A DNA stretch of 34,938 nucleotides from an uncultured Roseburia sp. (GTDB lineage Bacteria > Bacillota > Clostridia > Lachnospirales > Lachnospiraceae): positions 1-34,938 of the forward strand of contig CAAELX010000029.1 in NCBI GenBank assembly GCA_900756925.1, in the 5' to 3' direction. The first letter of the stretch is position 1; each line of letters starts with the position of its first letter. A model generated the notes under the pieces. That model did no database searches. It worked only from the letters and a program-made list of their open reading frames with translations, and was not told the DNA's origin. Below are positions 1 to 8,213 of the stretch, piece after piece. Made by a program: the position numbers and the translations under genes.

Positions 1-295
1 GGTCTAAATCCACATGAGCTTGCTCATAAGTGGATGAAAGGCCTTGGGACCCGCCCCAATATGAGCCTAAAAGTGGGATGACAATCCCACGATATGCGAG
101 AGGCTCGTCCGATAACATAACGGAGAGGATCCCCAACCGCTCAATTCCCACCGTATTCCAGAAATCCGCCCCGCTGTCCGCCTTTTTCCGCTCAAAGGAC
201 ACAACGCCCACCGGCCGGAGCATCCTGTGCTTCAGCACAGGCTTTAATTTTTCAGCCTTGCCCAAAAAAGAATCATTGTTTTTTACCTGTCCCAT
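1..295 (-). pseudogene. GH3-like N-terminal fragment, chimeric, running off the window edge
   Basis: An open frame starts at an ATG at 295, preceded 9 bases upstream by AGGAGA, and stays open to the left edge (98 codons). Residues 40-60 (SGADFWNTVGIERLG, then SVM and DEP) closely match residues 22-47 of the intact GH3 at 16067-18319. The first 38 residues do not match that protein. After the DEP the conserved GH3 motif DGPHGLR is absent and similarity stops. The order alpha/beta hydrolase then GH3 repeats the order seen at 19446-16067, so this is probably a decayed or rearranged GH3 copy. The DNA at 64-112 holds short palindromes (for example GTGGGAT/ATCCCAC), so the left part could belong to a mobile element. 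It could also be a divergent intact gene; the window ends too soon to tell. Confidence 0.45.
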
Positions 296-377
296 ACTGT
301 CATTTCTCCTGTTCTCCCACGCTTTCGGACATGCCGCACCGCGGCACAAACAACAGTTGAAATCCGTGAAGAGCAAA

Positions 378-1415
378 TCAACATTTCCGATGCTCCTCCC
401 AGAATGCGACTGCATCCCGCAGCCAGCCCTCTGCCGCAGTATCTATCCCCAGGCCAAAGCCATGACCCAGCTTATCATACATGACGATATCGACATTTTC
501 CTGCCCCAGCGCTTTCCTGATGTCCGGGATGATCTTCTCCACGGCCGCAAAACCGGTAGGGTCATCCCGCCCGACCCTGGAAAATATAGCAAGCCCCTTG
601 TCCTCCTCGTGAACCTTAAGCTCCCAGTGCAGGCCATAGATGGGGAAGATGGCGGCGGGCCTTGGCAGATTATGTTTATGGCAGCAGTCCTTATAATCAG
701 AAAATGCGTAGGCTGTCGTCATCAGGCCTCCAGCGGAGAACCCGAACATACCAAAGCCGTCCATCGTATAGCCGTACTCTGCCTGATGCCCTATCAGATA
801 CCTTACCGCCGGCAGCACATCCTTGGATGCCTCCCCGCCCTTGGCCTGCGGTTCGGTTTCATGCAGCTCCACATTCACACGGTAGACCAGCACAAACGCA
901 CTGTATCCCCTCCTGTGCAGCTCCATGGCTGCCGGGATGCTCTCCAAATAAGAGGCTACGCCGTCAAACCCGCCGCCCGCAATCAGCACAGCCACGGGCT
1001 TCCCTGGCTCCCCCTGGAACAGGATCCCCTGTACCTTTCCCTTGTCGGGATCACGCCTTACCTCATCCTCCGCATAAAGCCCGCTGATGAAATGCACCTT
1101 TTTCAGCCCTTTCTGCTCCACGACATAGTTGAAACCATCCACGATGCTCTGCGCCTGTGCGGGCTGCCCGATAAGATTGCACAAACCATGGACGCTCATG
1201 CCTGACATGGCATATATTTCCTTTGGCGACCCGGTCTTCATAAAAAGCTCCGGCCTGCCCTCCCATACGGGATGCTGCAGGAAGAACGCAATCTTGTCAT
1301 TGATCGTAGCCCTGCGGAACCCTCCCGCGACATTGTAAAACTCCGATTCCTTTACCTTCGGCATATGCTTGACGCCTAAGATTGCCGGCCAGAACAGCCC
1401 TTTGTACTTACCCAT
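378..1415 (-). CDS. alpha/beta hydrolase (esterase-like), copy 1, without membrane anchor
   Basis: A 345-residue serine hydrolase of the alpha/beta fold, probably a carboxylesterase or deacylase acting on a substituted glycoside. Visible features are the oxyanion-type GGGF at residues 147-150, the nucleophile motif GFSAGG with Ser227, an acidic residue in GRDDP (284/285) and the catalytic His318 in LGHGFG. It is paralogous to the proteins at 2098-3192 and 18355-19446 and shares with them the unusual DCCHK segment (residues 243-247). It lacks their N-terminal hydrophobic anchor and begins directly at the following conserved segment. The start is supported by AAGGAGG just upstream. An insertion-sequence remnant ends 30 bp upstream of the start, so the gene is cut off from the transcription unit to its right and has no copy of the island operator. 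The exact substrate is unknown. Confidence 0.85.
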   Translation of the reverse strand: MGKYKGLFWPAILGVKHMPKVKESEFYNVAGGFRRATINDKIAFFLQHPVWEGRPELFMKTGSPKEIYAMSGMSVHGLCNLIGQPAQAQSIVDGFNYVVEQKGLKKVHFISGLYAEDEVRRDPDKGKVQGILFQGEPGKPVAVLIAGGGFDGVASYLESIPAAMELHRRGYSAFVLVYRVNVELHETEPQAKGGEASKDVLPAVRYLIGHQAEYGYTMDGFGMFGFSAGGLMTTAYAFSDYKDCCHKHNLPRPAAIFPIYGLHWELKVHEEDKGLAIFSRVGRDDPTGFAAVEKIIPDIRKALGQENVDIVMYDKLGHGFGLGIDTAAEGWLRDAVAFWEEHRKC

Positions 1416-1445
1416 GTTTTTTTCCTCCTTATCTATTTCAGAACG

Positions 1446-1930
1446 GTCTCGGAAACTCCATAAAACCCGAATCTCCGCTCTTTTTGTACTTGTTACTTTT
1501 TTCGTTTCCTCCCATTTTCAGAGAGGGATTTTAAATTTTTTCAGCAAATTTCCAAAAAACTATTGTCATTTCTCGTGAATTGTGCGCCATTCACTACACG
1601 TTGATATTCCACTCCTTTTGCGGTTTACCAGTGCCAAAAGACATGATTCTGTCAGTTTTCTGGTAGCTTTCCATGAATTTGAAAAACACATGCCCGACCT
1701 GCACATATCAAATATGTGCCTTGATTCTGCCATGGATAACTATCCAACATATAAGCGGACTCTTTCCCCAATAGCGTTTGTTTCAGCTCTCATTCAAGAG
1801 GGCTGCTTACCATGTCTTTTTTTTACTGCAGCTCTTCTAAACATCATCTCCTCCGCTCGCAAACCACTGTATTACTGATTTGCTGGAATACTCTCTGAAT
1901 TATATCAATTATTTATTGAGTTTCCGAGAC
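1446..1930. mobile_element. Internally deleted insertion sequence with 13-bp terminal inverted repeats
   Basis: The 13-base sequence GTCTCGGAAACTC at 1446-1458 recurs as its exact reverse complement at 1918-1930. Similarity extends a further few bases inward (ATAAA). Between them lies a piece of a DDE transposase on the plus strand. The 485-bp length is far too short for a full element, so this is a deletion derivative, MITE-like in form. No clear target-site duplication is visible at the outer edges. It lies in the 680-bp gap between two alpha/beta hydrolase genes. Confidence 0.75.
1582..1803 (+). pseudogene. DDE transposase fragment (IS1182/IS4-like)
   Basis: The plus-strand reading frame encodes DIPLLLRFTSAKRHDSVSF followed by CLDSAMDNYPTY. 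This pattern is typical of the catalytic core of IS1182/IS4-like transposases, where the Asp of CLDSA is the second acidic residue of the DDE triad. Upstream and downstream parts of the enzyme are missing, and the frame drifts into unrelated sequence after about residue 60. The assignment comes from recognition of the motif, not from a search. The fragment lies inside the terminal inverted repeats at 1446-1930, which supports the mobile-element reading. It is not expected to be functional. Confidence 0.65.
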
Positions 1931-1950
1931 TACTCTGCGAATAATTGGGA

Positions 1951-2016
1951 GGATTGTTGGAGTGCAAAGCACGGAACAATCCGTAGGCATCATAGTTGGG
2001 GGCTTTTGACCCCAAC
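1951..2016. other. Two consecutive intergenic hairpins
   Basis: The first hairpin (1951-1982) pairs GGATTGTT with AACAATCC and has an inner GTGC/GCAC stem. The second (1995-2016) pairs GTTGGGG with CCCCAAC across an 8-base loop. Both lie between the insertion-sequence remnant and the terminator of the downstream hydrolase. They could be part of an intergenic repeat family; no coding potential is evident. Confidence 0.5.
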
Positions 2017-2021
2017 ATCTT

Positions 2022-2065
2022 TAAAAAAGGTCAGATGTTTTATAATTTTATAAAACACTTGACCT
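2022..2065 (-). terminator. Rho-independent terminator after the hydrolase at 2098-3192
   Basis: On the minus strand a long stem pairs AGGTCA.GTGTTTTATAA with TTATAAAACAT.TGACCT and is followed by a run of six T. It starts about 33 bp after the stop codon of the hydrolase gene and closes the transcription unit that begins at 7989. Confidence 0.85.
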
Positions 2066-2097
2066 CTCAAAATTCACTCTTCCTGTTCTTGAAAAAA

Positions 2098-3192
2098 TTA
2101 TTTCCGATGTGCCTCCCAGAATTCCACTGCCTCTTCAAACCAATGAGGTACTATGGTATTGGAACCAATACCAAATCCATGTCCGAGATTATCGTAAATC
2201 CGTACAGACACATTGTCCTCACCCAACACGGATTTCAATTGCGGAAGTCTCTTCTCTACATTTCCGAATCCGTATTCATCCTCGCGCCCTGCGATGGAAA
2301 ATACCGCCAGTCCCTTATCCTGCTCAAGCGCTTTCACATTCCAGTCCAGACCATACATCGGGAAAATCACTTTCGGTCTCGGCAGTTTTACTTTGTGACA
2401 GCAGTCCTCGTAATTTGCGAAGGAATATGCCGTAGTCATCATGCCGCCTGCCGAAAAACCGAATATCGCATAGTCATCCATATCCACAGACAGTTCCTGC
2501 TCATGCTCCTTCAGATAACGGATTACCTGCACCAGCTCCCTGACCGCTGCCTGCCCCTGTTTTTCATGTTCCGTTTCTCCCAGCTGTTTGCCAATCGGGT
2601 AACTGATTACCAATACGGAGTACCCCAACTTGTGTAATTTCATTGCCACGGGATATCCCTCGCAGTCCGTCACATTACTGATAAATCCACCTCCGGGAAC
2701 GACCACCGCCAACGGTTTTCCTTGCTTTCCTTTGTAAAACATTCCGGTCAAATGAGACTGATATGGATTCTGTTCTATCATTTCTTTCGAGTTAATATCG
2801 GAAATCAACTGCGCCTCTCCACTTTCCACAAGCCGGGTCAGGTAATTAAAAGCCTCCAGTGCATTTTCCATCTGATCACTTCTGCCCTGCGCTTTTAGAA
2901 AATCTGCATATTTTGCCGGGGCAATCGCTTTTAACACGTTATCCTCAACATTAAAAAACATATGCTTATAGCCGCCAAACACCGGATGCTGCATAAAAAA
3001 TGCCACTTTATCATCTTTTTCCGCTTTCCGGAATGTTCCGTCTGCCTGATAATAATCTTTCTTTTTTATATTCGGAAAACCGCCGATGCCAAACAGTGCC
3101 GGCAGAAACATCGCATTTTTCTTATAAACATACCCCACAAAGCCGACTGCTAAAATGAGCAGCACGAGCATTATCATTGCCAGAATTTTCAT
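2098..3192 (-). CDS. Membrane-anchored alpha/beta hydrolase (esterase-like), copy 2
   Basis: A 364-residue alpha/beta hydrolase. Residues 3-22 form a single hydrophobic segment and are followed by Lys24-Lys25. Catalytic features are PGGGF (166-170), GFSAGG with nucleophile Ser247, the acidic residue in GRED (Asp305) and His338 in LGHGFG. The segment EDCCHK (262-267) is shared with both paralogs. The protein is very close to the 18355-19446 copy. Topology is uncertain: a signal-anchor with the enzyme outside is possible, but the lysines after the segment weaken that reading. The start has AGGAGGAAAAG upstream and overlaps the end of the GH78 remnant by four bases. It is the last gene of its transcription unit. 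A role in deacylating glycosides is inferred from neighbouring GH78 and GH3 genes. Confidence 0.87.
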   Translation of the reverse strand: MKILAMIMLVLLILAVGFVGYVYKKNAMFLPALFGIGGFPNIKKKDYYQADGTFRKAEKDDKVAFFMQHPVFGGYKHMFFNVEDNVLKAIAPAKYADFLKAQGRSDQMENALEAFNYLTRLVESGEAQLISDINSKEMIEQNPYQSHLTGMFYKGKQGKPLAVVVPGGGFISNVTDCEGYPVAMKLHKLGYSVLVISYPIGKQLGETEHEKQGQAAVRELVQVIRYLKEHEQELSVDMDDYAIFGFSAGGMMTTAYSFANYEDCCHKVKLPRPKVIFPMYGLDWNVKALEQDKGLAVFSIAGREDEYGFGNVEKRLPQLKSVLGEDNVSVRIYDNLGHGFGIGSNTIVPHWFEEAVEFWEAHRK

Positions 3193-3792
3193 ATGTTCTT
3201 TTCCTCCTTATCTCTTGCCCAAAATTGTCCTGCGTGCGCCACTGCCGTAAAATCTTCCGGCTTTACCGGAGCATCACATATCACTCTCACATAGCGGAAA
3301 CCATGATATGTAAAATGCGGTCTGTACTCTGCGGGTTTCCCGTTAGATATATATACATCCGTCTGTGTATGACCTGTCATGTCAGCACCAGCTATATTAT
3401 TAAAATAATTCCCCTGAGAATCCTTGGTCTCAAAGTGATCTAGTATCAACTTTGTTCCTGCGGGCAAATCCACCTTTACCCGCAGTACACCTGCCAGATT
3501 CTGACCGAAATCGATAATGGTCTCTCCCTTTGGGCTTACCTCCATACCGACCGCCTCCACTTCTTTCACCGGCCGCACAGGTTCACCATACTGTACCATC
3601 GGCAACTTTCAACTTATCGTCAGAGAGAACTGTCTCAAATGTGCCGTCTTCATACTCAATTCTCGTTTCAAACAACACTGCGCACTCCACTCCCTTTTCA
3701 TAAAACCTGTTTCAAAGGAGGATGTGGCGGTGGCGGTATCACCGGTGTTATCCGTCGCTGTGGTTGTTTACTTTTAATCTTGACAGTTCCAT
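3189..3792 (-). pseudogene. GH78 alpha-L-rhamnosidase remnant with several internal deletions
   Basis: The start is intact: an ATG at 3792 preceded by GAAGGAG, encoding MELSRLKVNN as in many GH78 proteins. After 13 codons the sequence jumps, in other frames, to the N-terminal pattern ATATSSFETGFMKREW (about 3752-3678). It then jumps to FETRIEYEDGTFETVLSDD (about 3676-3603), which corresponds to LEYEDGTQEI in the intact enzyme. From 3605 a longer piece follows: IIDFGQNLAGV, LDHFETKDSQGNYFNN, then HFTYHGFRYVRV. The catalytic alpha/alpha barrel is absent altogether. The tail reads straight into the ribosome binding site of the next gene. This is a GH78 gene eroded by at least four deletions, one or more of which shift the frame. 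It cannot be a working rhamnosidase. Confidence 0.85.
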
Positions 3793-3811
3793 CGCATTCT
3801 CCTTCAATATG

Positions 3812-5164
3812 TTACTTATTGCTGCGCGCTGCGATTGCCGTGTGCATTTCCTCTACTGCTTTTTTATCCAACGTATACTGTGTACCAAAAAGAATCGCCC
3901 CTGCGGCAGTCAGGATAGTCGGAAGTATCAGTACGCAGAGGATAATTCCTGTATTGATACTCTCCGGCTGGGCAACCGAGCCGGTAACAAAACCTGTAGC
4001 TGCCAATACATACCCCGGAATCGCTCCTCCGAGTCCCTGCGCCACTTTTGTAATAAAAGATGTAAGCGATGCGATCGCCGCTTCTGCACGTTTTCCGGTT
4101 TTATACTGCACGTAAGTAGTATTATCTGCCTGTATACTGGTTGTCAGCGGTGCTATACATCCGCCTGCCACACCTCCTGCCACTGTACTAATATAGATCA
4201 AAAGCATAGATCTCACATCAATCAAACGCAGTGCGGAAAACAGGATGGATACGACGATTGCCATTACAAAAATCTGTTTCTTTCCAAACCGGTTTGCCAG
4301 AATTGGTCCAAGGAAAATTCCCACCAGAGCAGTTATCATTGAAACAAGTGACACCCCTGACATAAGCGTCATATCACCCAATATATATGTGTAAAAATAA
4401 GCGCCGGCTCCTCCTGCTATATTACTGCCCACCCCGACTACCAGTGCCACTAAAAACAGTGCCCGGACAGGTTTATACCGCAAAAACTGTAACAATTCCC
4501 TGAATGTATAACTTTCTTCTTTTTTTCCTTCAAAAGCTACTCTTTCCTTTACACAAAGAGCCCCTGCAATAGATAAAACCAACACCATGGCCATGGAACC
4601 GAAAATTAACACGTAATAGTTCTGTAACGTTCCTTCCGCCACAAGAATCGGTGCTGCCACAGCCAGTACCGCGCTACCTATCATTGTTCCCAACGCGTTG
4701 AAAAGTGACAAACTGTTTCTCTCCTTGTCATCCGCGCTCATGACCGGGAGCAAACTGTTCTTGGAGATATCCATAATATCAAACGTCCAGCCCAGCAGCA
4801 GATACGTCACATACACAATCACATATTTTCCGACCGGAATCCAGACTGCGCCAAACCACAGTAAAATATAATTTATAACACAGATGATTGTTCCCAGAAT
4901 AATCATAGGGCGAAATTTTCCCATTTTTGTTACCGGAAATTTGTCCAGAAAATATCCCATAATCGGGTCGCTGATTCCATCCACCACCTTGGATATTAAA
5001 AACAGGGTCGCCAGTGCTGCCGGTTCCAGACCAACCACATTCGTATAGTAAATCATAAAGAATCCTGACAATAATCCCATCAGTGGAATATTTCCCGCAC
5101 ATACCATAAATAAGCCCATTTTTTCCACGATACTAACCTTTTGTTTTTTACTCTTCTCACTCAT
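3812..5164 (-). CDS. GPH-family sugar:cation symporter, copy 1
   Basis: A 450-residue polytopic membrane protein with about 12 hydrophobic segments, belonging to the glycoside-pentoside-hexuronide:cation symporter (MelB/GPH) family. The helix II motif KVVDGISDPIMG carries the Asp pair D62 and D66, which in MelB contributes to the cation site; GKFRP follows in the first cytoplasmic loop. A second conserved family stretch near the middle (YTFRELLQFLRYKPVRALF) starts the C-terminal half. It lies 15 bp after the rhamnosidase gene at 5179-7989 and shares its transcription unit. This suggests import of an intact rhamnoside or of released sugar. The start follows GAGGAG. The specific substrate cannot be read from sequence. 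Confidence 0.9.
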   Translation of the reverse strand: MSEKSKKQKVSIVEKMGLFMVCAGNIPLMGLLSGFFMIYYTNVVGLEPAALATLFLISKVVDGISDPIMGYFLDKFPVTKMGKFRPMIILGTIICVINYILLWFGAVWIPVGKYVIVYVTYLLLGWTFDIMDISKNSLLPVMSADDKERNSLSLFNALGTMIGSAVLAVAAPILVAEGTLQNYYVLIFGSMAMVLVLSIAGALCVKERVAFEGKKEESYTFRELLQFLRYKPVRALFLVALVVGVGSNIAGGAGAYFYTYILGDMTLMSGVSLVSMITALVGIFLGPILANRFGKKQIFVMAIVVSILFSALRLIDVRSMLLIYISTVAGGVAGGCIAPLTTSIQADNTTYVQYKTGKRAEAAIASLTSFITKVAQGLGGAIPGYVLAATGFVTGSVAQPESINTGIILCVLILPTILTAAGAILFGTQYTLDKKAVEEMHTAIAARSNK

Positions 5165-5178
5165 TTGTTCTCTCCTCG

Positions 5179-7989
5179 TTAATATTGTGATAATGCTGTA
5201 TTCAACATCTCTGTCTGCCCTTCATCCATCGGTCCGGAAAACATCTCCGCCACCTGTCGAAACGACAGTCCATAGACCGCATCCGGTATCATATCCACCT
5301 CGGTCATCGTCGACAAAAATGCCCGTATCTGCGGATGGTTCAGCAAATCTTCCAGCTTTGACTCCACGCTGTATATTTTCTTTAACTTCTCAGTTGCCTC
5401 ATATACGACTTCATAGTTTCCTGCAGTGATATAACAAATACCGTTCACCACTGTTGCGAATAGTGGATTTGTCTTATCTTCAAACAGAATCTCCGGAGCA
5501 TGCGGCAATCGCACCTCGCCTTCTCCGCCAAACGGAATCGTAATTTTGATTCTAATCCTGTTATCCTCCATAATTTCCCAGCTGCATGCATACTGTCCGA
5601 CGGCCGAATCATACACTGCCTCTGCCCTTCTCAAATCATAATGGACATTCGGACAAATTGCAATCCTTCTTCCTCCCGGAGATTCTTCCAAAAGATGGAT
5701 TCCTCCCACATGGCGGAACATCCATTCCAGAATCGCCCCGTAAGAATAATGGTTGAGACTGTTCATTCCGGTACTGGATATCTTACCGTCTTCATCCAGT
5801 GAATTCCATCGTTCCCAGACTGTGGTGGCTCCCAGTTTCACTTCGTGCAGCCACCCCGGATACTCCTCGTTCAAAAGCAGGCGGTAGGCGGTATCCGTCA
5901 TTCCGTTATCGGTCAACACATTGCACAAAAGAGAGGTTCCCACAAATCCGGTATTCAATTTGTTTCTGCTCTCGCGGAAAAGTTTCTTTAACATCTCTCT
6001 GGTCAGCTCTTCGTCCTCTGACAAATGATATTTCAGAGCCAGCAGAAGACCCGTCTGTGTCTTTTCCGCGCATCTTCCGGTCGGGGTAAAATATTCTTCT
6101 TTTACCACACGCCATTGTTTTTCGGCGATTTCCCGATATTGTTTTTCCTCTTCCTTTCGCCCGAGAACCGCCGCTGCCTTCGCTGTAAGCTCCGCGCTTG
6201 CCGCATAATAAATATCCGCAATATAGCCTTCATCGGTCGCTCCGTATACATTTCCCGCCGCGGCTCCCACCCGGTCAAGCGCCAGCCAGTCTCCGTAATG
6301 GAAGGAATGTCTCCATCCGTGGTGCTCTCCGTCCACCTTACGGATATAGTCCACCCAAGCCTTCATACTGTCAAACTGCTGTTCCAATATGGCAGCATCC
6401 CCGCTGAACAGATAGACATTCCACGGAACGATACAGGCCGCATCGCCCCATGCACAGGAACATTTCGACGGACCGAAGGTCGGCACCACCTCCGGAACCA
6501 TCCCTCCGGCAATCAGCTGTTCCTTATACAAATCGTACAGATATTTTCTGTAAAATGCATAGGTATCCGCCAGATAACATGCCGTACCCGAAAACACCTG
6601 TGTGTCGCCTGTCCATCCCATGCGCTCATCTCTCTGCGGACAGTCTGTCGGCACATCTAAGAAATTATCCTTCATGCCCCATTCCACATTGGAAATCAAC
6701 TGATTTACCAGTTCATTTCCTGTCTGTATACTACCGGTACCTTCGTAATCACTGTAGAGTGCCATTCCCGTAAAATCTTCACAGGAGACATTGGTTACCC
6801 CGCTGATTTTTACATACCGGTATCCGTAAAATGTAAAATGCGGAACAATGTCTTTTTCTTCCCCGTCAGAGATATACACATATTCCGACAAAGCGGTTCT
6901 TAAGTTTTCGTTATAAAAACATCCGTCCTGCAGGATTTCGCCTGTCTGGATTCTGATTTCTTTTCCTTTCGGCTCATGGACATGAAGTTTGAAAATCCCG
7001 GTAATCTCCTGCCCTAAGTCAAACACCCATTCATCCTTCGGGGTGTGAATCAGTTCCTTCGGTGTAAACTGTTCATGCACAGTCACCGGAAGGGACAGCC
7101 GCTCCGTCAGTCGCCCCTGCGGCGCCTCCGCAAGCTGCGCGCTGACAGGTTCGACAGGTTCCAAGGTATCATCCCGTTTCTCCCCGTCATATATATTGGA
7201 AAAAAACAGATTGCTCCTTGTCACTTCCCATGTGTCATCCGTGCCGATTATCTCTTGTGTGCCATCCTCATATTCCAGATGCACCTCTACCAGCAGTTTC
7301 CACTCGTCGCCGTAAAATCCTTTCTGTTCTGTCTGATTGAGCCCGAACCTCCCTTTGTACCACCCATTCCCCAAAAGAACGGACAACACACCTTCGCGCT
7401 GCATCTGCGCGGTCACATCATACGTCTGATACTGTAACCACTGATTGTAGTTATTGCAGTACGGGGTCAGATATTCTTCCCCAATTTTCGCGGATTTTAA
7501 AATATCTGTTTCGGTTTTCTCTCCATCCGTAAAATATGCCTCATAAAGCCCCAGTCCGCAGAGATAGAGACGGGCTTTTTTTACCTTTCCACGGGGAATG
7601 ATTCGCTTTGAGAAAATGGGATGGCGTTCCATCCTGCTGTCGCAGGTAATCCATTTTCCCACCCACGGCTCGTCCCTCTTTGCCGTCTCAAAGAACTGTA
7701 CGTCGGACTCCAGCACTTCGTCTGCGTCCGTAGTAACGATTACCTTCCAGTAATATCTGGTACAAGGCTCCAGATTCATCTCCGCTTTTACAGCCAGACT
7801 GTCGAGCTTTGCCTCCCCGGTGTCCCAAAGAACATCCGCGAAGGTTTCATCCTTTGCCACAAGGATTCTGGCACATCTCTGGTTCTTTCCCCTGCATTCT
7901 CTGACCTTCCACGAAAAAACCACCGGATTCAGTAAAAATCCCACCGGATTCGTGATATGATTTGTTTTTGCTGCGTAAATCTGATTCAT
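5179..7989 (-). CDS. GH78 alpha-L-rhamnosidase, copy 1
   Basis: A 936-residue cytoplasmic glycoside hydrolase predicted to release terminal L-rhamnose from rhamnosides by an inverting mechanism. No signal peptide is present. Beta-sandwich domains occupy roughly residues 1-420, and the alpha/alpha barrel follows. The GH78 signature DCPQRDERMGWTGD spans 449-462, with Glu455 the likely general acid. Glu726 in ATTVWERW is the likely base. After the C-terminal beta domain (to about 868) comes an unusual helical tail (872-936) with DLLNHP, also seen in the neighbouring GH3 enzymes. The start was placed at 7989 because the paralog at 13209-16004 begins at the same conserved YAAKTNHITNP segment. An AAGGAAGGAG lies rather far upstream, and an in-frame TTG at 8004 or ATG at 8022 cannot be excluded. 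An AraC-type operator lies at 8072-8105. Confidence 0.93.
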   Translation of the reverse strand: MNQIYAAKTNHITNPVGFLLNPVVFSWKVRECRGKNQRCARILVAKDETFADVLWDTGEAKLDSLAVKAEMNLEPCTRYYWKVIVTTDADEVLESDVQFFETAKRDEPWVGKWITCDSRMERHPIFSKRIIPRGKVKKARLYLCGLGLYEAYFTDGEKTETDILKSAKIGEEYLTPYCNNYNQWLQYQTYDVTAQMQREGVLSVLLGNGWYKGRFGLNQTEQKGFYGDEWKLLVEVHLEYEDGTQEIIGTDDTWEVTRSNLFFSNIYDGEKRDDTLEPVEPVSAQLAEAPQGRLTERLSLPVTVHEQFTPKELIHTPKDEWVFDLGQEITGIFKLHVHEPKGKEIRIQTGEILQDGCFYNENLRTALSEYVYISDGEEKDIVPHFTFYGYRYVKISGVTNVSCEDFTGMALYSDYEGTGSIQTGNELVNQLISNVEWGMKDNFLDVPTDCPQRDERMGWTGDTQVFSGTACYLADTYAFYRKYLYDLYKEQLIAGGMVPEVVPTFGPSKCSCAWGDAACIVPWNVYLFSGDAAILEQQFDSMKAWVDYIRKVDGEHHGWRHSFHYGDWLALDRVGAAAGNVYGATDEGYIADIYYAASAELTAKAAAVLGRKEEEKQYREIAEKQWRVVKEEYFTPTGRCAEKTQTGLLLALKYHLSEDEELTREMLKKLFRESRNKLNTGFVGTSLLCNVLTDNGMTDTAYRLLLNEEYPGWLHEVKLGATTVWERWNSLDEDGKISSTGMNSLNHYSYGAILEWMFRHVGGIHLLEESPGGRRIAICPNVHYDLRRAEAVYDSAVGQYACSWEIMEDNRIRIKITIPFGGEGEVRLPHAPEILFEDKTNPLFATVVNGICYITAGNYEVVYEATEKLKKIYSVESKLEDLLNHPQIRAFLSTMTEVDMIPDAVYGLSFRQVAEMFSGPMDEGQTEMLNTALSQY

Positions 7990-8040
7990 ATTGCCGTTTT
8001 CCAAACTCCTTCCTTTTTTCATTGTGTACACTGTAATTCG

Positions 8041-8105
8041 AGTATAATGGATTTGCCTCATAAAATCATTTACGGAATTTCATCATTTTACCTACCAAAC
8101 TTAAG
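8041..8105 (-). promoter_or_regulatory. Island operator and promoter, third copy (upstream of GH78 copy 1)
   Basis: The plus-strand block TTTACCTACCAAACTTAA (8087-8104) matches the blocks at 11936 and 19522. The half-site ACCAAACTTAAG occupies 8094-8105, and a weaker second half-site lies exactly 22 bp away at 8072-8083. On the minus strand a TATACT -10-like hexamer lies at 8046-8041. The proximal half-site is 82 bp from the chosen gene start. A short overlapping reading frame lies between this site and the GH3 stop. Confidence 0.7.
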
Positions 8106-8120
8106 ATTTCAGCTCTTTGT

Positions 8121-8213
8121 TTACCTGTAAATCAATTCTTTCAACACAATCTCTTCTGCCATATTACGAATACCATTTACCGCTACCTCATCCTCAATTA
8201 TCCTATTGTGCAA
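8121..8213 (-). other. Possible 30-codon reading frame overlapping the GH3 stop
   Basis: In the +1 frame relative to the end of the GH3 gene there is a short frame of protein-like composition (RIIEDEVAVNGIRNMAEEI, then VLKELIYR and stop). It would begin at a TTG at 8213. No ribosome binding site or ATG is evident. It may be a leftover of a deleted gene or chance. I do not recognise it. Confidence 0.2.

Noticed and set aside
30..1205. 391-codon plus-strand frame
   Set aside because: It is antisense to the alpha/beta hydrolase, which has a ribosome binding site and catalytic motifs; the plus-strand protein has no recognisable domain.
1624..1650. TTTACCAGTGCCAAAAG, resembling the operator
   Set aside because: It lies within the transposase fragment, with poor half-site matches and no paired repeat.
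1996..2637. 213-codon plus-strand frame
   Set aside because: It is the shadow of hydrolase copy 2 and runs through that gene's terminator.
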